Shown one piece after another: positions 60,329 through 64,000 of a DNA stretch of 64,000 bases. The DNA comes from Methylibium sp035762065 (GTDB lineage: Bacteria; Pseudomonadota; Gammaproteobacteria; Burkholderiales; Burkholderiaceae_C). The stretch covers positions 1 to 64,000 of the forward strand of contig NZ_DASTPW010000034.1 of NCBI RefSeq assembly GCF_035762065.1, given 5' to 3'. Position 1 is the stretch's first letter. Every line of letters starts with the position of its first letter. Both the position numbers and the translations under genes were made by a program. Under the pieces are notes generated by a model. It was not told the origin of the DNA and searched no databases. It saw nothing but the letters and a program-made list of their open reading frames with translations.

Positions 60329-61531
60329 TCACATCCCCCCGGTGGTGCCGCTGGCCTCGGCCTCGTGCGCGCGCCAGAACTTCTGCGCGGCGCCGACGCC
60401 CGAGCCGGGCTCGATCTTGATGCCGTTGTCGAGCATCGCGAGCTCGGCGCCGCCGATCGCCGACAGCAGCATCAGCTCGTTCATGTCGCCGACGTGGCCG
60501 ATGCGGAACACCTTGCCGGCCACCTTGCTCAGGCCGGCGCCCAGCGACAGGTTGTAGCGGCGGAAGGCGCGGTCGATCACCTTCGCGCCGTCGAAGCCCT
60601 CGGGCACGACGACCGCCGAGACGGTGTCCGAGTACCACTCGGGCTTCTTCGCGCAGACCTTCAGGCCCCAGCCTTCGTGCACCGCTGCGCGCACGCCGCC
60701 GGCCAGGTAGGTGTGGCGCTTGAAGATGTTCTCCAGGCCTTCCTCCTCGATCGCCTTCAGCGCCTCCTTCAGGCCGTACAGCAGCGAAAGCGCCGGCGTG
60801 TAGGGGAAGTAGCCGTTCTTGTTCTGGTTGAGCTGGTCGAGGTAGTCGAAGTAGCAGCGCGGCTGCTTGGCCGTGGTGCGGCGCGCTTCGAGCGCCTTCT
60901 CGGAGACGCAGGTGATGCCGAGGCCGGCCGGCAGCATCAGGCCCTTCTGCGAGCCAGCCACGCAGACGTCGACCTTCCACTCGTCCATGCGGAAGTCGAT
61001 CGAGCCGAGCGCGCTGACGGCATCGACGAACAGCATGGCCGGGTGGCCGACCGTGTCCATCGCGCGGCGGATGCCGGCGACGTCGGAGGTGACGCCGGTG
61101 GCCGTCTCGTTGTGCGTCGCGAGCACCGCCTTGATCGTGCGGCCGGTGTCGGCTTCGAGCGCGTGCTGGTAGCGGTCGAGCGGCGCGCCCTCGCCCCATT
61201 CGCATTCGAGGACCTCGACCTCGAAGCCGAGCCGCGTGCACATGTCGACCCACAGGTGCGAGAACTGGCCGAAGCGCGCGATCAGCACCTTGTCGCCCGG
61301 GCTCAGGCAGTTGGTCAGCGCGGCTTCCCAGCAGCCGGTGCCCGAGGACGGGAAGATGAACGGCGTGCCGGTCTGCGTCTTGAAGACCTTCTTCAGGCCG
61401 GCCAGGCATTCGAGCGCCAGCGCCGGAAATTTCGGCGAGCGGTGGTCTTCCATCGACACGACCATCGCGCGCAGCACGCGGTCGGGCACGTTGGTGGGAC
61501 CGGGAACGAAGAGGCCATTGCGACCAGCCAT
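60329..61531 (-). CDS. sgaA: Serine-glyoxylate aminotransferase
   Basis: A 400-residue PLP enzyme of the class V alanine-glyoxylate/serine-glyoxylate family. It converts serine and glyoxylate to hydroxypyruvate and glycine. Visible are the N-terminal FVPGPTNVPDRVLRAM, HNETATGVTSDV, DAVSALGSIDFRMDEW and the PLP lysine in AGSQKGLMLPAG. It regenerates glycine for GlyA. Spacing to hprA is two bases, and to glyA upstream 46 bases. Confidence 0.95.
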   Translation of the reverse strand: MAGRNGLFVPGPTNVPDRVLRAMVVSMEDHRSPKFPALALECLAGLKKVFKTQTGTPFIFPSSGTGCWEAALTNCLSPGDKVLIARFGQFSHLWVDMCTRLGFEVEVLECEWGEGAPLDRYQHALEADTGRTIKAVLATHNETATGVTSDVAGIRRAMDTVGHPAMLFVDAVSALGSIDFRMDEWKVDVCVAGSQKGLMLPAGLGITCVSEKALEARRTTAKQPRCYFDYLDQLNQNKNGYFPYTPALSLLYGLKEALKAIEEEGLENIFKRHTYLAGGVRAAVHEGWGLKVCAKKPEWYSDTVSAVVVPEGFDGAKVIDRAFRRYNLSLGAGLSKVAGKVFRIGHVGDMNELMLLSAIGGAELAMLDNGIKIEPGSGVGAAQKFWRAHEAEASGTTGGM

Positions 61532-61577
61532 GGTGGTGTCTCCTGAAGGTGTGCGGTGAAAGGGAAAAGGAAGCGGC

Positions 61578-62840
61578 TCAGAGCTTCTGCGTCGGCCCGT
61601 AGACCGGGAAGCGGCGCGTCAGCGCGCTGATCTCGCCGGCGACGCGCGTGATCACCGCGTCGTCGTCGGGCGCCTCCAGCACGTCGGCCATCAGGTTCGC
61701 GATCTGCTTCGCCTCGGCGGTGCCGAAGCCGCGCGTCGTCATCGCCGGCGCGCCGATGCGGATGCCGCTCGTCACGAAGGGCTTCTCGGGGTCGTTCGGG
61801 ATCGCGTTCTTGTTGACGGTCATGTGCGCGCGGCCGAGCACGGCTTCGGCGGCCTTGCCGGTGATCTTCTTGGCGCGCAGGTCGAGCAGGAAGACGTGGC
61901 TGTCGGTGCCGCCCGAGACGATGCGCAGGCCGCGCCCGGTCAGGGTCTCGGCCATCGCGCGGGCGTTGGCCTTGACCTGCTGCTGGTAGGCCTTGAACTC
62001 GGGCGACATCGCTTCCTTGAAGGCCATCGCCTTCGCGGCGATCACGTGCATCAGCGGGCCGCCCTGGATGCCGGGGAAGATCATCGAGTTCAGCGGCTTC
62101 TCGAACTCGGCGCTCGACAGGATCAGGCCGCCGCGCGGGCCGCGCAGCGTCTTGTGCGTGGTGCTGGTGACGAAGTGGGCGATGCCGACCGGGCTCGGGT
62201 ACTCGCCGGCGGCGACCAGCCCCGCGTAGTGCGCCATGTCCACCAGCAGGTAGGCGCCGACGCGGTCGGCGATGTCGCGAAAGCGCTGCCAGTCGATCAC
62301 CCGCGAATAGGCCGAGGCGCCCGCGACGATCATCTTGGGCTTGTGCTGCTCGGCGAGCTCGGCGACCTGCGCGTAGTCGATCGTCTCGGTCTCGGGCTCG
62401 AGCCCGTAGCTCACCGACTTGTAGAGCTTGCCGCTGAAGTTGACCGTGGCGCCGTGGGTCAGGTGGCCGCCGTGCGCCAGCGACATGCCCAGGATCGTGT
62501 CGCCCGGCTGCAGCATCGCCATGTAGACCGCCGCGTTCGCCTGCGAGCCGGAGTGCGGCTGCACGTTCGCGTAGTCCGCGCGGAACAGCGCCTTGGCACG
62601 GTCGATGGCAAGTTGCTCCGCGACGTCGACGTGCTCGCAGCCGCCGTAGTAGCGCTTGGCCGGGTAGCCCTCGGCGTACTTGTTGGTCAGCACCGAGCCC
62701 TGGACCCGCATCACGTTCGGGCTGACGTAGTTCTCGGAGGCGATCAGCTCGACGTGCTCCTCCTGGCGGTGCAGCTCCTGCTGCATCGCGGCGGCGAGTT
62801 CGGGGTCGGCGTCGGCAAGGCTGAGGTAGGCGTCGAACAC
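61578..62840 (-). CDS. glyA: Serine hydroxymethyltransferase
   Basis: A 420-residue PLP enzyme condensing glycine with methylene-THF to serine, the C1 entry point of the serine cycle. Landmarks: HVELIASENYVSPNV, YPAKRYYGGCEHVD, PHSGSQANAAVY and the PLP lysine in VTSTTHKTLRGPRGG. I use GTG 62840 (VFDAYLSLADADPEL); upstream in-frame sequence is not protein-like. As first gene of the leftward serine-cycle operon it may be the copy dedicated to methylotrophy; a separate housekeeping glyA could exist elsewhere. Confidence 0.95.
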   Translation of the reverse strand: MFDAYLSLADADPELAAAMQQELHRQEEHVELIASENYVSPNVMRVQGSVLTNKYAEGYPAKRYYGGCEHVDVAEQLAIDRAKALFRADYANVQPHSGSQANAAVYMAMLQPGDTILGMSLAHGGHLTHGATVNFSGKLYKSVSYGLEPETETIDYAQVAELAEQHKPKMIVAGASAYSRVIDWQRFRDIADRVGAYLLVDMAHYAGLVAAGEYPSPVGIAHFVTSTTHKTLRGPRGGLILSSAEFEKPLNSMIFPGIQGGPLMHVIAAKAMAFKEAMSPEFKAYQQQVKANARAMAETLTGRGLRIVSGGTDSHVFLLDLRAKKITGKAAEAVLGRAHMTVNKNAIPNDPEKPFVTSGIRIGAPAMTTRGFGTAEAKQIANLMADVLEAPDDDAVITRVAGEISALTRRFPVYGPTQKL

Positions 62841-62859
62841 GGCGGGCTCCGGCTGGTGC

Positions 62860-62880
62860 GAGTGCTTCGAAGCTGCACTC
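62860..62880. promoter_or_regulatory. Dyad in the glyA-glycerate kinase promoter region
   Basis: GAGTGC (62860-62865) and GCACTC (62875-62880) are perfect inverted arms around TTCGAAGCT, with TTCGAA itself palindromic. It lies 20 bases upstream of the glyA start in the 174-base divergent promoter region. The TGC-N9-GCA core is compatible with a LysR-type operator and so with the regulator at 50780-51781, but the spacing is not the classical T-N11-A. Confidence 0.4.
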
Positions 62881-63014
62881 GATGTGCCGAAAGTCTGGCC
62901 GCGTGACGATGGCCTATGTATGAGTCTTTTTGGGCCGGGGCCTAAGCAAGACCAATGAGCCGGCGACCTCGTCCTGCCTAACATGCCGCGACCGCATCCC
63001 CGGAAAGCGCCCCG

Positions 63015-64000
63015 ATGGCCGACGCCGCCACCACCCTGCTGCGCAGCATGTTCGACGCAGCCGTCGCAGCGGCGGCGCCCGCGCGCTGCCTCGCGGCGCA
63101 CCTACCGCCGGCGCCGAAAGGGCGCACGCTGGTGATCGGCGCGGGCAAGGCAGCGGCCTCGATGGCCCAGGCGCTGGAGGCACTTTGGCCCGGCGAGCTC
63201 GATGGGATGGTCGTCACCCGTTACGGCCACGCGGTGCCGACCGCGAGGATCGAGGTGGTCGAGGCCGCCCACCCTGTGCCCGATGCCGCCGGCCGGGCCG
63301 CCGCCGCGCGGATGCTGCAGCGAGTGCAAGGACTCACGGCCGACGACCTCGTGATCTGCCTGATCTCCGGCGGCGGCTCCTCACTGCTGGCCCTGCCGGC
63401 CGAGGGCCTGACGCTCGAGGACAAGCAGCAGGTCAACCGCGCGCTGCTCAAGAGCGGCGCCAACATCACCGAGATGAACTGCGTGCGCAAGCACCTGTCG
63501 GCGATCAAGGGCGGCCGGCTCGCCGCGGCCTGCGCGCCGGCCCAGGTGCTGACGCTCACCATCTCCGACGTGCCCGGCGACGACCCGTCGGTGATCGCCT
63601 CCGGCCCGACGGTGCCCGACGCGACGACCTGCGAGGACGCGCTCGCGATCCTCGCCAAATATGCAATCACCGAGCCGAAAGCCGCGATCGAGCACATCCG
63701 CCGCGGCCACGACGAAAGCCCGAAACCCGGCGACCCCCGGCTGGCCCGCGCGCGGCAGGTGATGGTCGCGACGCCGCAGATGTCGCTGGAGGCGGCCGCG
63801 GCGGTCGCGCGCAAGGCCGGCGTCACGCCGCTGATCCTGGGCAACGCGATCGAGGGCGAGGCGCGCGAGATGGCCTTGATGCACGCCGGCATCGCGCGCC
63901 AGGTGGTGCAGCACGGCCAGCCGATCGACATGCCCTGCGTGCTGCTCTCGGGCGGCGAGGCGACCGTGACGGTGCGCGGCAAGGGCCGCGGCGGGCGCAA
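63015..64000 (+). CDS. gckA: Glycerate 2-kinase, MOFRL family (partial, runs off the window)
   Basis: At least 328 residues from ATG 63015, open to the window's end without a stop. The MOFRL-family glycerate kinase pattern is clear: GRTLVIGAGKAAASMAQALE, ICLISGGGSSLLALP, MNCVRKHLSAIKGGRLA, TISDVPGDDPSVIASGPT and VLLSGGEATVTV. It phosphorylates glycerate to 2-phosphoglycerate, feeding enolase and PEP carboxylase. It diverges from glyA, sharing the promoter region, and completes the serine-cycle gene set here. The homologue TtuD is possible, but the context favours GckA. Confidence 0.9.
   Translation, partial: MADAATTLLRSMFDAAVAAAAPARCLAAHLPPAPKGRTLVIGAGKAAASMAQALEALWPGELDGMVVTRYGHAVPTARIEVVEAAHPVPDAAGRAAAARMLQRVQGLTADDLVICLISGGGSSLLALPAEGLTLEDKQQVNRALLKSGANITEMNCVRKHLSAIKGGRLAAACAPAQVLTLTISDVPGDDPSVIASGPTVPDATTCEDALAILAKYAITEPKAAIEHIRRGHDESPKPGDPRLARARQVMVATPQMSLEAAAAVARKAGVTPLILGNAIEGEAREMALMHAGIARQVVQHGQPIDMPCVLLSGGEATVTVRGKGRGGR

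Overview
The window is a GC-rich (roughly 70 %) chromosomal segment from a betaproteobacterium, most likely a Burkholderiales of the Rubrivivax/Methylibium/Leptothrix type. The evidence is the fmdB-DUF502-aspS-nudB-clsB gene order, the ubiJ-ubiB pair, the two LpxL-type acyltransferases divergent from metK, and a complete serine-cycle operon. The last of these indicates that the organism can assimilate C1 units (facultative methylotrophy). All assignments come from reading the sequence; no database search was run.

Layout. (1) 1-2771: the distal end of an integron cassette array. Five clear attC sites and one or two decayed ones separate small, visibly less GC-rich cassettes, all read rightward, encoding small membrane proteins, a cupin and hypothetical proteins. 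No integrase lies in the window; it would be expected to the left. (2) 2848-4346: two tiny ORFs, then a BLUF blue-light sensor coupled to folE. (3) 4358-8488: an ATP-dependent DNA ligase and its MBL-fold exonuclease partner, separated by an opposing GT61 glycosyltransferase. (4) 8624-12100: a coupled membrane operon of a small multidrug-resistance-like flippase candidate, a HAD-UbiA fusion and a GT-C-like protein. (5) 12094-21604: leftward housekeeping genes (clsB, EEP nuclease, nudB, aspS, DUF502, fmdB, a sodium/solute symporter, ubiB, ubiJ). (6) 21724-27979: exopolysaccharide genes (phosphoglycosyl transferase, outer-membrane barrel, 2OG oxygenase, GT2, WecG-STAS). (7) 28094-42202: a five-gene, translationally coupled NRPS-PKS cluster with its own phosphopantetheinyl transferase and two glycosyltransferases. 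(8) 43005-49237: two DUF1996 lipoproteins, a PA14 lipoprotein, GT25, and two lipid A-type acyltransferases. (9) 49442-64000: metK, a LysR regulator, the serine-cycle operon (glyA-sgaA-hprA-mtdA-fchA-mtkA-mtkB-ppc-mcl, read leftward), and the divergent, truncated glycerate kinase gene.

The most unusual locus is region 7. Its NRPS has the order formyltransferase - half condensation domain - adenylation domain split by a luciferase-like monooxygenase - carrier protein. The binding-pocket residues read by hand give a glycine-like code. Its PKS carries the dehydratase after the ketoreductase and ends in a thioesterase with Cys where Ser is usual. Together they suggest a small formylated, oxidised glycine-polyketide product, possibly glycosylated.

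The serine-cycle genes work as one pathway: MtdA/FchA supply methylene-THF, GlyA adds it to glycine, SgaA, HprA and glycerate kinase carry serine to 2-phosphoglycerate, Ppc fixes CO2, and MtkAB plus Mcl split malate to acetyl-CoA and glyoxylate. A related ~72-bp intergenic repeat occurs three times (7319, 13470, 27989).
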